Source: Thuidium tamariscinum (taxonomy: Eukaryota > Streptophyta > Bryopsida > Hypnales > Thuidiaceae). Taken from it: 64,000 nt of DNA. The notes under the pieces were generated by a model. It saw only the letters and a program-made list of their open reading frames with translations. It made no database searches and had not been told where the DNA came from. Position numbers and translations under genes: made by a program. Below are positions 36,563-48,168 of this stretch, in pieces. Location of the stretch: positions 40,391,682 to 40,455,681 of the forward strand of contig OX344749.2 in NCBI GenBank assembly GCA_947034885.2, given 5' to 3'. How positions within the stretch are numbered: the first letter of the stretch is position 1; each line of letters begins with the position of its first letter.

Positions 36563-36925
36563 TTAACCATTAGAGAAAAATTGAGCCCTCAAATGGGCCT
36601 TTATTGCTCTTCCCTTCCAATTTGCTTTTAAATTGTCCTTCTGTGATATGAGCAAAAATTTTCCTTGTTTGTGTGCACCCTTGAAATGAATGGTACAAGC
36701 CAAATGTGAATAGTCAATGTATGGATTATGATGACAGACCTCAATACTTTCCCTAAGGGCCCCTCCAATTGCTTTTAAATTGTCCTTCCATGATTTGAAC
36801 AAGTTTTTTCCTCGTTTGTGTGCACCCTCGAAATGAGTGGTACAAGCCAAATATGAATAGTCAATGTGTGGATTATAATGACGGAGTGGTAGTACTTGGA
36901 GAAAGTTTGTATCTAGTTGTAGCAT
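36563..36925 (-). other. Open frame of 120 codons made of two tandem units; function unknown
   Basis: The predicted peptide contains two similar blocks of about 44 residues, one with NPHIDYSYLACTTHFEGAHK and one with NPYIDYSHLACTIHFKGAHK. They come from a direct DNA duplication of about 146 bp (36605-36750 and 36751-36895). Replacements between units are mostly conservative and both units are open, which hints at past coding, but I recognise no family and see no splice context. It may be a fragment of an old transposon or gene. Confidence 0.35.
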
Positions 36926-37361
36926 TAATTAATTGAAATTATGATTTTTTGAAGTCTTTCTAACTTGTAAGTTCTATATGAGAACAACTGTATGCATCTA
37001 AATGTTGTGGTCTTTGGGCCATCATCACAAAGATGCCATATTGCCATAGTGACATTTGGCCTTTACCAATCTTAGAAGTCCATTAAAATAACTATATTCA
37101 CCCCAAGCTCAAACTACTTACCTTTATAAAATCACATAAAATGGTGACCCTTCTCTATCAAAAATTTTATACAACAGTAGTCATTCTATACATCTTGTAA
37201 ATAGCCTTGATTGTCAAAGTAGGGAGGCCCTTCAGAAGGCTCTTTTTTTTTCTAATGTAATATAAATGTGACTTACTTTGAGCACTAGTGATATCTTGCA
37301 ATGAAGATGGAGTTGTTATAGCTACTTTGAAATAAGATATTTGTTTATAGTGAGAAAAGTA

Positions 37362-38744
37362 TTCCCTCCATCCCAAAATGATTTTCCTCTTGGCTAAGAG
37401 GGTGATTGCAAGAAACACTTGTCCTATTTCTTATGCCCTTGACCTCCAATGGGTAGTTTTTTGCTCATAATTTTTGCATATTTTTTCCTATCAATTTGAA
37501 ATTTGGAATGAAGGTGCACACAAAAGTTTTATATGTTGTATAATTTTTTCAATTTTTTTCAATTATTTTACTATTTTTCAATTGCCCCCGATTGGCTGTC
37601 TACCTTGGCCATTTGGGAGGTTTTTAGTCCTATTTTTGACTCAAAAATCCAAATTTGAAGCCACAAATTAAACAAGTTGGAGGTCTACTAACATTTCAAG
37701 GATTGACGATGAGTTTTTATAAAAATAATAAAATGTCTATTGTCCACATGGGATCAAAGTGACCTTGTTTTGTACAAATGCTACAAAGAGGGAAAAAAAT
37801 TTAGAGGAATTTTTTGTTGCAATATGAGCACAATTTTGTTTAGAAAAATGGATTCTTTTAAAAATAATTTTTTGAATTTTTTTTGAATTATTAAAAATAA
37901 AAAGGTCCACAAGCCCTTTTTTTGCTATTTTTTGCTCCATGTGGCTTGTGAAGTACTTGTAGTACTCTATAGTACTGCATAGTACTGCATAGTACTATAC
38001 AGACAATCCAAATCTACAGGCGTGCGAAATCGACGGTTGAGATTTGTAGGCATGCGTCAGGCGCGTTGTACTATCAGGATCGTGTAGAACTGCCAGTACT
38101 ATATTCAAAAACAACGTTTTGAGCCAAAAACGTGAAGTATTTCTTGCAATCACCCAAGATTTGTTGTCCCAAAATGGTCTTCATGATGTCACGAGGAAAG
38201 AAGGGTCCATAAATGAAATCTTGGGAATTCAATAGTCATTATTATAGTTTGGCTAAAATACTTTATTGTAGATTAAAATATTATTTTAAGCCTTGTCTCA
38301 TCTTCTTCTCAAACTGGACCCATCTCACTTCCAATCAAAACCTACACCTTCTATTTAATTCAAGCATTATAAAAGTAGTTATTGTATACCTTCAATAAAC
38401 CATCTAATAACAACAAACATCATGGGTTGTTTAGAAAGCACCTCATGATGGCCAAATTATGGCCCATTAGCTTGGAAATAGAAAAAAAAGCTTAATGTAG
38501 TACAAGAATTACACCATGCTAGCCAAATCAATGGCCAACAATGCTCCCTCACAAGGTCTTTAAAATCCCACTTTTAAACATTTTATAACAACATTTCAAA
38601 AACTAATATAACGTTGAAATTTCTTGAACAAGAAGAAAATATCAAATTCCTCTTAAGGGAAAAAAAATATTTTTTAAATTAATATTTTTAGGCTTAATCC
38701 AAGACATTTTGTCTAATAAGAAGATCACTATGGGACAGAGGTAG
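37362..38744. mobile_element. Stowaway-like MITE interrupted by another MITE
   Basis: The outer left end TTCCCTCCATCCCAAAATGA and the inverted right end ending TGGGACAGAGGTAG match the Stowaway (Tc1/mariner) CTCCCTCCGTCCCA consensus, with TA on both sides (37360-37361 and 38745-38746). After removal of the nested element at 37400-38155, the remaining length is about 620 bp. No coding region. Confidence 0.75.
37400..38155. mobile_element. GGGTGATTGCAAGAAA-family MITE, 756 bp, nested in a Stowaway-like element
   Basis: The left terminus GGGTGATTGCAAGAAACACT and the inverted right terminus ending TTGCAATCACCC bound the copy. AAGA is duplicated on both sides (37396-37399 and 38156-38159). The interior is shared with the copy at 61819-62560, including GACCTCCAAT/GACCTCCAAC, GAAATTTGGAATGAAGGTGC and CAAGTTGGAGGTCTACTAAC. 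No open frame suits a transposase. Confidence 0.88.
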
Positions 38745-38809
38745 TATATTTCTCAAGGTTAAATTTAAGATGTGCAACTTGGATTCCAAGTCATTGTGGC
38801 AGTGACTGC

Positions 38810-39420
38810 CACTTTTGAGCTCATTGTCATTGTGTGACAATTTGTCACAATGAGCTCAAAAACTAAAAAAATTTAAAAATTGAATTATTTTGTAGCCCCC
38901 CCCCCTCCCAATCTGATTTGAACATTAAATTTTAAATATTAAATTTTTTTAACTTTTCAAACCCCCCTCCCCTCCCAAACTAATTTAATTGTTAAATTCT
39001 GAATATTAAATTTATTATTTTTGAAACCCCCTCCCTCCCACCCCTCTTATTCTTCTCACAGGGTGGGTTGGTTACAATGCATATGGGATAAATTGGGTAA
39101 TAACCATATCCATATTTTGTACAAGTTTCTGTATCCGTATTCAGTATGAATATATGTATTCAGTATTAGTATTAGTATTCAATATTAGTATTTGTATTCT
39201 GTATTCCTACTATGTATCTGTATTTTGTATTTATACTCTATACAAGTATTTTCTATCCGTATTCTGTACTCATATACTATACCCGTATTCCGTATCCGTA
39301 TCCGTATCCAACGGTTCTTGATTTTCCTTGGAGGGGGGGGGTGGAATTTAAAAAAAATTCAAATCCAACGGTTCTTGATTTTTATTGGTGAGGGGGTCAG
39401 GAAAGTTAATCCAACAGGGT
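38810..39420. repeat. Low-complexity block: hairpin, poly-C tracts and a degenerate TATCCGTATTC minisatellite
   Basis: A hairpin with arms TTTGAGCTCATTGT/ACAATGAGCTCAAA lies at about 38813-38863. C-rich tracts (CCCCCCCCCCTCCC and relatives) sit near 38897-39045. From about 39110 to 39312 the sequence is an 11-12-bp degenerate repeat of the type GTATTCTGTATCC. CCAACGGTTCTTGATTTT occurs twice, near 39308 and 39366. Confidence 0.75.
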
Positions 39421-41700
39421 GTGCTGCCACTTTTCGTCACATTGTCATTCATTCTCTAATTTACAAGGAATAAATTCTTCTATCTACCATGACCATGTTT
39501 ATAACTGTCAATGTATCTTTGTTACAATTTCTCTTAGAATGTTAAAAGGTTTATTAAGAACTATTCCTTCTTTCCCAATTTTGAAAATTTTGATAACCAT
39601 TCAATAGTATGTAATTTGAAAAGAATTTTCATCCAAACAAATGACAATTTTTTTTCAATACGCAATGAATGTTCTTTGAATTGAAAACTAAAAGCACAAC
39701 ATTGAAACAACTCAAATATGTAGTAAGGTACAAAATTATAACCTTTTGTAACATTTTTTGCAAAAAGCCTTAAATAAAATGCAAAACTAAAGACTATATG
39801 CACTAGCCATAGTAAATACACAGTAAGGTTACCAAATAAGGCCAACAAAATAGCACCAAAGAAACCTAAATGGCTTCATATTATAACTTCATCTAGACAA
39901 TGACATTATAATCTTATAAGATGAATACATTTCCAACAAAATCCTTCAAGTTTAATTGTACTTCTAAATGTATTGTAGATGTTTAGTAAAGGGCTACTAA
40001 TTACTAATGTAGCCTAGGAACTCACTCATATTACAAGAATCAGTTCACTATATGGCATTTTTTTTTCAAGATAATTGGAGGATTAAAAAAAAGACACAAA
40101 CATGTACAAATGAATGTGGTGTTGATAGAAACCATTGAACCCTAAGAGACTCAATTTTGAACCATGCATTCAATTATATTTGAATAGATAAGTTCTAATG
40201 AGATGGAAGAGATCTTTAGATAACTCAATTTACAACCCTAATTTTTGCATATCTAAGAGCCTTATCACTCACAACAAAGTCTTTGCAAAGATTTTAGTCT
40301 ACAATGCAAGAACCATCATAATCTTTGATGATCATTTTCATTTAGAAGCTAAGCAATTAATTTCTTGAGATTAAAATTTCCATTAGCAATTCCTAACAAT
40401 ATTTTCAATTCTTGAAGGCTTAAGCTTTCATGTACTCGGGCAGCTCTTGTATATGGAAATTGCCAAATTTGTCATTGAAATTTGCAAAAGTGTCCACAAT
40501 ACTACCATGGCAATTTCCATATCATAGGGGTATAATATGAAGGACCAAATTAACTTCTCTTAGGAGGTCATTACCCCATATTAATAATAGTTAATGCACT
40601 AGAGATTCTATATTGAATATTGTAGACTTGGTCCTGTGATTCTCCACCTCTAGATTTTCAGAGATATAATGTTGTTGAAACTTGTTACTTCAAAAAAGTA
40701 TCTTCAATACTGCTGAAGACCTAAAGATATTTCTTGGATATTTCCAAGAAAAGCAAGCAATATCCAAGAAAAGCATTTGAAGATTCTTTAAATTCTTTGT
40801 TGCAATGCAGAGTATATGGAATTCAACCAGAGATGTCAATTTCATTTTGGAATGTTCAAACAGCCCACATACTTCAAATACAGCGCCTTGACGAGAGCTT
40901 CTGTGGACATTTCATCTTCAATTATACTCTGTTTTCCCCAGCTCGGGACAATTCATCACAACATCTTCGGTTGGGGTTGAAAGATCCAGGCACACTAGAC
41001 TTTGAACAGGAAATTTCCAATCACGCAATCTTCACCGCGGAAAGCATCTCCACAAGCTGACGGTTGCACGGAGCCTTTGAAAGGAAGAGCTCCAGAGCTG
41101 CGAGAGCCGCAAGGACAGCTCCAACGCTGCAGTGAGAGACGAAGAACGGTAGCATTTTATACTGAAAGTGCAAGGGCAGTCTCCTCTCAATTGCATCTAG
41201 TATTGATAGGATCGGCTAAAAACTGATCCGCCGACGGCAGCAACTGTACTCTTATTTTAAGGTCCATGGTTTGGATGTCTTGATGAACAGGGCTTTCCAA
41301 TGGTAAAGTTCTCATCCATTTTGTAAGTACCATGGTCTTCGCAAGCCTCAATCATTAGGTGCATATGTTTACTTCTTTATGAGCTCCTTTTAAGGCTCAC
41401 CTGCGGCGTCTATTGCATTGGATTGCATTGCCTGGTCAAATGAACCGCGCTACTATCGGTAGTGTCTTCGTATTCAGTGATGCAAATTCCTTTGATGCAA
41501 TTTCTCTTTGGGTCTGAATCACGGAGTCAGTATCAGCATCAGCATCAGGATTTGAAATTCGCACCCGTCCAACACTGAACATCTTAAGCTTGGTGAAACA
41601 CGGCGTTGAGGAAGATGGCTACTTGCAATAAAATCCCGTCCAGCATTTCTGGAAACGGCATAGCATCCGCAAGTGTTTGAAGACACAGTCTCAAGGTCAA
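39421..41700. other. Intergenic stretch with no supported gene
   Basis: AT-rich to about 40850, then a moderately GC-richer segment to about 41700 towards the 3' end of the membrane-protein gene on the minus strand. The frame at 40734-41060 (108 codons) resembles no family I know and has no supporting splice sites. Part of the GC-richer segment may be an untranslated region or a non-coding transcript. Confidence 0.35.
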
Positions 41701-41704
41701 TACT

Positions 41705-42826
41705 TCACGGAATGCACAGTATATGCCAAAAGGAGGCTAGGATTATCACCGAGAAAGAAAACAGAGGGAGGACCACGAAAATGTCAATCACCACTGGCGT
41801 TGCCCTGGCCTTCAGAGAATCCTTTCGGTTCTTGCGCAAGTCGAAATACTTCGGGCCGTCTCGTCTGAGCTCATGTATTGTTTGCACAGCCACCTGAGAA
41901 ACATTTCCCTCGATAGTCAGCTCTCAAGGAGAATTAAAAAACCGAGAAACAATTGTAAATGACCATAATCTCTCCAGTTCATACACCAAGGTAATCGTAC
42001 AGTGTGCGTGTACGTGTCCACTGGTCATTATGCACAATTCATGTCAATAAGCCTATAACGAAATGAAAAATAAATGAAGAAGGCAAATCACACCACGAAC
42101 ATCTTGGAAGGACAGGCACAAAGAGAATTTGAGAATATAATGCAAACCCACCACGACTTGCTACCCAATCACCACTCTGTGCTAACCTAGAGTAGTCTCT
42201 CCGGGGTGCTTGGGCTAAGGAAAAATCGATAAGGAACTCCAACCTTAGACTGAAACGTCCACTTAATACTTCAAATCATCAGAAAATGTGTTTACCAATC
42301 TCCAGTTAGAGGCAAGAAACAGTACCATCAAAGTCTGTTCTTCCGAACTCAGAATGCTTTCCAAGGATCCAATAGTTCGGTACTTCTGGAAAACGCCACG
42401 AACAGTGATGATCGATGCAAGAGATGACAAGGAGAGTGGCGTCCACAAGTTACGACACTCTAAGAGATTCGACTGCGCTATACAGAGAAGTAGCACCGCT
42501 TGGAACAGAAGTGAAAGACAAACTAAACGAAGAATTTCATCATGCGCCTCTTTAATCTGCTTGGAGTGGCGGGCAACTCTTCGCTCGAAGAGTGTGATCG
42601 TCTTGTCCAGATATTCTTCCAACGCCCGGGCGCGAAGGTCGGCCTTAATCCAAACCAGATTGGACGGGCTTAATCCACCCAAATGTTGCTCTTCGGAACC
42701 AAATTTTACGTCCAAGGCCTGAGGATACTCACAAAGCCCCTTCCCACGCACAGCCTTTGCATTCTCTAGGGCAATGGTTGGACAACTCTCAGTCGGTGCG
42801 ACGGCAATCTGTGGCGCGGTCCCCAT
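41705..42826 (-). CDS. Plant membrane protein of unknown function, two exons, 239 aa
   Basis: Exon 1 is 42826-42296 (177 codons), with donor gtaaac. Exon 2 is 41893-41705, after acceptor ctcag. The junction is phase 0 and gives NWRL|VAVQTIHELRRDG. The N-terminal half contains LSPSNLVWIKADLRARALEE, followed by a charged helix (ITLFERRVARHSKQIKEAH) that could be a short coiled coil. Hydrophobic segments lie near residues 106-121 (LSLLFQAVLLLCIA), perhaps 131-150, 163-175, and near the C-terminus (IDIFVVLPLFSFSVIILASF), so there are two to four membrane spans. No signal peptide is obvious. I do not recognise the family. A telobox-like AAAACCCTAAAA sits 14-25 bp upstream of the start codon, a motif common near transcription starts of growth-related plant genes. 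Confidence 0.75.
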
Positions 42827-42839
42827 CTACCAATCTCCC

Positions 42840-42851
42840 GTGAAAACCCTA
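42840..42851. promoter_or_regulatory. Telobox-like motif 5' of the membrane-protein gene
   Basis: AAAACCCTAAAA lies just upstream of the start codon at 42826 (gene on the minus strand). Teloboxes (AAACCCTAA) bind Myb-type and PRC2-recruiting factors in plants. Function here is inferred from position only. Confidence 0.4.
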
Positions 42852-42868
42852 AAACTACACCCATCAAT

Positions 42869-43185
42869 TTACCGAGCAAAGTCTTGAACTCAATCCATCA
42901 ATCTACCAAGCAAAACCTCAAACACAATTCATCAATTCCCGAGGCAAAGCCCCAAACTGCATCAATCAATCTCACGAGCAAAGCCTCGAACTCAATCCAT
43001 CAATTTACCGAGCAAATCCTCAAACACAATTAATCGATTTCCCGAGGCAGAATCCCAAAGTACTGCATCAATCAATCTCACGAGCAAAGCCTCGAACTAA
43101 ATCCATCAATTTACCGAGCAAATCCTCAAACACAATTAATCGATTTCCCGAGGCAGAATCCCAAACTACTGCATCAATCAATCCT
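42869..43185. repeat. 105-bp tandem repeat, three copies, upstream of the membrane-protein gene
   Basis: Units start CGAGCAAAG at about 42869, 42972 and 43080. Each carries ATCCATCAATYTACC, CAAACACAATT and CCCGAGGCA in order. The second and third are nearly identical and the first is more diverged, so the array grew stepwise. It lies 40 bp upstream of the start codon, in the likely 5' UTR or proximal promoter. Confidence 0.9.
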
Positions 43186-43189
43186 GCTC

Positions 43190-44047
43190 ACCTTCATGCT
43201 TTAACATTCTAGGGTTTACTCCTGGGGAAGAGATCGTGATGTGTGTATCCAGTCAGAAAACATTTCGAGGACCTGCCCAAGACCTTAGAAGTAGAGCCTC
43301 AATACTCGATGCAAGAGCGTGTTTAAGGTAGACATGCCTATTACCAACCCTGATTTGCAATCTGGCTATGTTGGGGTCACATATTTTTCAGAAGTATGTG
43401 TATGTTTCATGAATCAAAACCCAATTGGAATTATAATTTTCCAATCAAAAGTCTAATTTCTGTGAATTTTTCCTAATCAACAATTAGATATTCTCTATTT
43501 AAAGAGTGACACGTTACCCCAACTTGTCATAAAATCCCTAATTTTGTCATATAAAACCCTGATTTTATCATAGAATGAAGGGAATTGGGGTTGGGGGTTG
43601 GGGGATTTCAATGGAAATGGGCCAAAACTAGAGTGACAAAAATGGGCTAGTTAAGTTAGTGAAATTGGGTTGCAAACAAAAATGGGTTGGTTTACCTTAG
43701 TGTTTAGGTAGACAGTGTTTGGGATACTTTTTGAGTGTAACCAACTAATAATTTATTCTACTTTTTTTACTTGAAATAGGAATAAAAAAAAGATATTTTC
43801 ACTAGTTTTTTGTCAATGTTTTCAAATTGCGACTAGGTTTTTTCCAATTCCTTTGGCTAACTTTGAACTAGGCATTAGTTTTCCTTTATTATTGGCCTAT
43901 TACCACCTTGATTAGCAATTTAAATATCTTAAGCCAACTCCAAGAGGGACACATGCTTTTTAAAAAACTCCTCATAGAATGAAGTCATATAGTCCCTCAT
44001 GCTTTAATGGCCTTTTTATATATTTAATGGAACTTAAGTATTCATCA
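43190..44047. other. AT-rich intergenic DNA, no gene seen
   Basis: Contains a telobox-like TAGGGTTTAC near 43211, a region with CCCCAACTTGTCATAAAATCCCT and similar short direct repeats around 43515-43575, and a G-rich GGGGTTGGGGGTTGGGGG run near 43588-43606 that could form a G-quadruplex on the plus strand. Confidence 0.45.
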
Positions 44048-44275
44048 TTAACCCCTAAATGCCTCAATCCTTTTTTGAAATTTTGTGCATTTTTGCTTTT
44101 AGCTTTGTACAGCTATATCATTTACCAAAATTTAATGAATTTGGTCATTGAAGAAGATTGTCTTTTCTAAATTCAAGTATTACATTTGATAAATGAGAAA
44201 TTAGTGGGATGAAACAATGCCTTCAAGCCCTATGTTCATCGTCCAGAATATGGACATGGAGTGCTTCAGGGTTAA
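44048..44275. mobile_element. Short TTAA-flanked element related to the TTAACCCCTAA family
   Basis: The left end TTAACCCCTAAATGCC and right end CTTCAGGGTTAA show imperfect inverted similarity and TTAA on both edges. At 228 bp it would be a deletion derivative. Weaker than the other members because the right end lacks one G and the interior is not clearly shared. Confidence 0.4.
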
Positions 44276-44473
44276 AGAACTAACATGTTACCCCTCTTTA
44301 GAGTTATTCCATTGATTTTGTCAAAAAATGAACAGATTTGGATGTTTTGAGGACAGAATTGAGCACTGAATTGGTCCAACCTTGTTACGGACCGATATTC
44401 ACGAGATAGTCACAACCAACTGAATGGCCGCGGATGCATAAATGGCCAAAAAATAAATTTCAAATTGTGATTA

Positions 44474-44744
44474 AGGTGGGTACACCTAAAATTGCACCTC
44501 ACCTAAAAGTGCCATCTATAGTTGCTGTACATTTTTGAATTCCATTATGTACCTATTTGGCTGAAGCGCTTTTAGGAACAGACTTTGAACCTTAATAACT
44601 TTTGCATACTGTATCCAAATGCTCCATTTTTGGTACATAGGAATGTGCTTTCACTTGCCAAGAAGACCATATGAAAATTTGATCAGACCAGTAATAGTTA
44701 CTAGGCACAGTACCAAAAAGTGGCACTTTTAGGTGTACCCACCT
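44474..44744. mobile_element. 271-bp MITE with AGGTGGGTACACC ends and TA target duplication
   Basis: AGGTGGGTACACCTAAAA at the left is matched in inverse by TTTTAGGTGTACCCACCT at the right (44727-44744), an essentially perfect 18-bp terminal repeat, flanked by TA at 44472-44473 and 44745-44746. The TA target suggests Tc1/mariner mobilisation. A 120-codon open frame on the minus strand overlaps it and is not convincing. Confidence 0.8.
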
Positions 44745-44989
44745 TATGTTTTGGAAAATACACCTGGAGAACTGCCTGTAGCATGCTATTTCTTCAGCAG
44801 AAGGTGAGCACATTCTTCCACCCACACTCCTTCCTTCCGAGCAGATCCGATCCCAATTCAAAATCCAACAGCGCTGCTTCCATGTGGCTGAGTGATTTTC
44901 ACACAATGTTCTCACTATGTTGCCATCGCGGAAATCCAGCAAACCTTCTTCCACATTTTACAAGAGCCCCTAAATGAGCGAAAACCAGT

Positions 44990-46180
44990 TGTGAAATGGA
45001 ATGTTTTTGCGCATTTTGCAGCGTTTGTAGCATCTTGAGCTTTTATGAAAATCACATTTGGGATCACTGCCAACTACTCTTCCTCTTTTGCTCCTGCTTA
45101 GCTATTTGAGTTCCATGTATGTTTGCTCTTCCTGCACTTATAAGCCTGTCCATAGCTCTTCCGCAGCACGACCTCCGCGCTTACACTTGGTGGACTATGG
45201 TTACTATGGTTTTAGGGTTAGACGATCCTGTTGAGGGAGAACTCTTTTCTGATTATTACTTTCGCATGGGGGTAGCCGTAGAGAAGGTTATGTCAAGCTG
45301 GAATCGACCATGGCTAGGCTCACCGTACATTTTCTTGACAACATCTGGGGAATGGGAAATGCAAATAGGGTACCCAGCTATTACTGCTTTCTGATCGAGT
45401 CGAATGCTCTAAAACAGACTCTCAAATGAAAGCACCGTTTCTGATTTTTCCTGTCTATATGTGCAGGAAGACTTCAGTTGTGACTAGATATCTGTGACGC
45501 GTGCCATGCTGTGTGATATCTTGTGAATGTTTCAATTTGAATTCGGGCGAAGTATGTATCTGGATTCAGAGGGGTTTCAGATAGGTTACTGGGGTTTGGA
45601 GATTCAAATGTACCGTATGTTTGTGGCAGCTTAGGAAAGAATAATAGACTTTCGTCATTGAAACCACCGGAAACAAACATACATTGCGACAGGATTTATA
45701 GCATCATGGATTTCTCTGCCACTACAGTCGTACTGCTTTTCCCAGAAGTGTTGCAGTATGGCACCATCGATTGCCATACTGCAATAACTTACAACATTAC
45801 TTACACATTATTTGCAAGTCCACATTCCTTGCGGATTGTTAATTACAGAGTATTCTTACATCGCAGCAGACTTTCTTATCACGAGGAGAAACTCGGAGAA
45901 GCACAAGAGGACAAGCTTTCGCGTGAACAGAGGTAATGCTTCATCTGTGTTTCGGTAGCTTCAGGAATCAGGACATGTGGCACTGGTTTGGAATGCGCAA
46001 TTGTCAGGTTCGCAGATTGCTTCTCCGCCAAGACACCTTTCCACGGAGCCCTTCTCGTTTTGGATATACATTCCAGTGCCGACTCATGATGGTGACCCTG
46101 AATAACGGTGCGCGACCATCACCCAGAAAAGTGAAACCCTAAGGTAATGAGCCAATGCCCATCTGACAGTCTTATCCATA
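44990..46180. other. Region upstream of the DnaJ-type gene, no clear coding exon
   Basis: Moderate GC content and several 60-95-codon frames (for example 45119-45394), none with a recognisable domain or splice support. A telobox-like AAACCCTAAGG at about 46135 lies 170 bp before the downstream start codon and may mark its promoter. Confidence 0.35.
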
Positions 46181-46314
46181 GCCTCTGACGTGGCCCACCC
46201 AGCCACGAGCCTTCAAAACCTCGAGCTCTTATCCATTCCTCGCTGCAGGTTTCACATCTCCATTCTTCTGCTTGCAATTTCCGCCTTCTTTTGTTCCTCA
46301 TCATTCTTTCAGCT

Positions 46315-46734
46315 ATGGCGTCCCTGGTTGCATGCCAAGTCGTGTCCACAGTGGTTCCATCTTCCAAGCTTGCGATCTCCAAGCCCAGTTCGAAATCCCA
46401 GCTCTTCGCTCCATTGAGACTGAAGGAGTGTTCGTCGTCATCAAGGGTGGTGTGCGCAGTGGGCGATGTTTCTGCGGCAGGCACCAATTACCTCATCGCT
46501 GGGGCCGTGGCCATTGCGTTGGTAGGCACTGCGTTTCCCTTACTGTTTTCCCGGAAAGATTTGTGCCCTGAGTGCGACGGCGCTGGGTTCGTGCGCAAGA
46601 CGGGCTCCGCCCTCAATGCCAATGCGGCGCGCAAGGATGATCTCCAGATTGTGTGCAGGAACTGCAACGGCCTCGGCAAGATCAACCAAGTCGACAAGGC
46701 GAGTGGAGTCATCCCGAAGGGTAAGAGAAGGTAG
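46315..46734 (+). CDS. DnaJ-type (BSD2/LQY1-like) cysteine-rich zinc-finger protein, probably plastid membrane
   Basis: Intronless, 139 aa. The N-terminus (MASLVACQVVSTVV, then many Ser and Lys) looks like a plastid transit peptide. A single hydrophobic helix, YLIAGAVAIALVGTAFPLLF, lies near residues 57-76. It is followed by two CxxC knuckles of the DnaJ central type, CPECDGAGF (about 82-90) and CRNCNGLGK (about 112-120), and a basic C-terminus. There is no J domain. Plant proteins with this architecture assist assembly or repair of photosynthetic complexes; a specific orthologue is not assigned. Translation could begin eight codons earlier at 46291, but the MAS start fits a transit peptide. 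Confidence 0.85.
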   Translation: MASLVACQVVSTVVPSSKLAISKPSSKSQLFAPLRLKECSSSSRVVCAVGDVSAAGTNYLIAGAVAIALVGTAFPLLFSRKDLCPECDGAGFVRKTGSALNANAARKDDLQIVCRNCNGLGKINQVDKASGVIPKGKRR

Positions 46735-46744
46735 AGAGATTCAG

Positions 46745-47690
46745 TCCAATTTGTCGAGTTTACAGCAACTTTCTAGGTTACAGAGCCATTGCTGTCATAG
46801 AAAGGCTTACGGAGCAATGCTGTCATAGCAGGGCTTGCAGATCGATGCTTGTAGAGCAATGGTTACTGAGCAATTGTTTAGTTCTTTGTGAACAATTTTG
46901 TTGAAATTCCATGTCATTTTCTAGTGTGGACATCTTGATTGTTTATCTGGTCATGTTAAGTCATGAAGCAGTTGTGCATCTTTGCAACAGAAGCTGTAGT
47001 GTGTTTGATCTTGACACAACTGGTTTTTCATTTTTCTTTACCCTGTATGCATTTCCTAGTTTATTGTATGTCTGCAACCGTTGAGCTCATTTGTATGTTG
47101 AATTCATGTATACCGGTAGCTGCCAACTCGTCGAGTTCACAGCGACGTTCTAGATTATTGATCCATGGCAATGGTTACAGAGCAAATGTTAGTTTTTTGT
47201 GAACAACTTTGTGGAATACCATGTCATTTCCTCCTGAGCTTTGTTGGGTTTTTGTTCATGCTTTGTCGTGAGGCTGTCGTACGTGTTGCAACTGAGGGTG
47301 TAATCTAATTTAATCTTGACACAACTGACTTTGTAATTTTTTCCAAGTGTGCATGTCCTAGTCGATTTGGTGTTTGTAACCGTGTAGCCTATTGTGATTT
47401 GTATGTTGAAATCCTGTTCAGCTTTGATGATAGTTTTGTGTTTACTGATAGCGGCCAATTTGTCGAAATTACAGCGGTTTCTAGAATTATGAAGCAATTG
47501 CTTACAAAGCATTTGATAGTTTTTTGTGAAGTACTATGTCATTTTTTCTTTACAGATCTTAATCGATTTTCGTTAATGCTTGGCCTTTACGGAAGCAGCA
47601 GCAGATGTATGTTTTAATCTTGACACAAGTTAACTGGTATTGCATTTTTGTTTGCTTTTTTTTTTTGTGTATTTCCTAGACAGTGTTATC
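46745..47690. repeat. Three diverged tandem copies (about 350 bp) of the 3' flank of the DnaJ-type gene
   Basis: The order TTGTCGAGTTTACAGC - TTTTTTGTGAAC - CCATGTCATTT - CTTGACACAACTGG - TTTCCTAG recurs from about 46755, 47127 and 47458, with increasing divergence. The first copy directly follows the stop codon, so it probably contains the 3' UTR. The copies carry no coding sequence. Confidence 0.75.
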
Positions 47691-48168
47691 CCTTTAAATT
47701 TCTCATCTTTTATCTGAACGTACTCAGAAGTAGTAAATAACTTGAGTACCTGTATTCCTTTTAAACCTCTAATTATAACCTCTTTAATTTTATAATTTCA
47801 CCACATGTGTAAAAGTACCCTTACTTAGTGTAAATGCACACTTGAGAGAGTGATTTTGCATGACAGTCCACCAGGGTCTCCTTGGGGAGTTCTGTAACCT
47901 AGAAACTGAAGGCCAGTCACAGTGAACTCAATGTGCAAATTGGAATGCAAGATCAAAGTGGAAATCGACCTACTTTGTAGGGCGACAAAATGTCTGGCGT
48001 TTTTACATTCAAGTCTGTGAACTTTGAAATAGTGTCAAAGGCACATAAATTGTCCCCTGCCTATCAAATTTGGAATATAGGTTCTTTCATGATTTGATTA
48101 CTTGTTTGCCAAGTTTAATGGCCTACAAGTTTTTAGAAATGGAGATATTAATTATTAACTAATTAGTA

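Noticed and set aside
44592-44954. 120-codon minus-strand frame
   Set aside because: It straddles the border of a MITE and has no domain, so it is not a natural gene unit.
45119-45394. 91-codon frame with a hydrophobic start, considered as a secreted protein
   Set aside because: No recognised family, no splice or promoter support, and the length is within chance for this composition.
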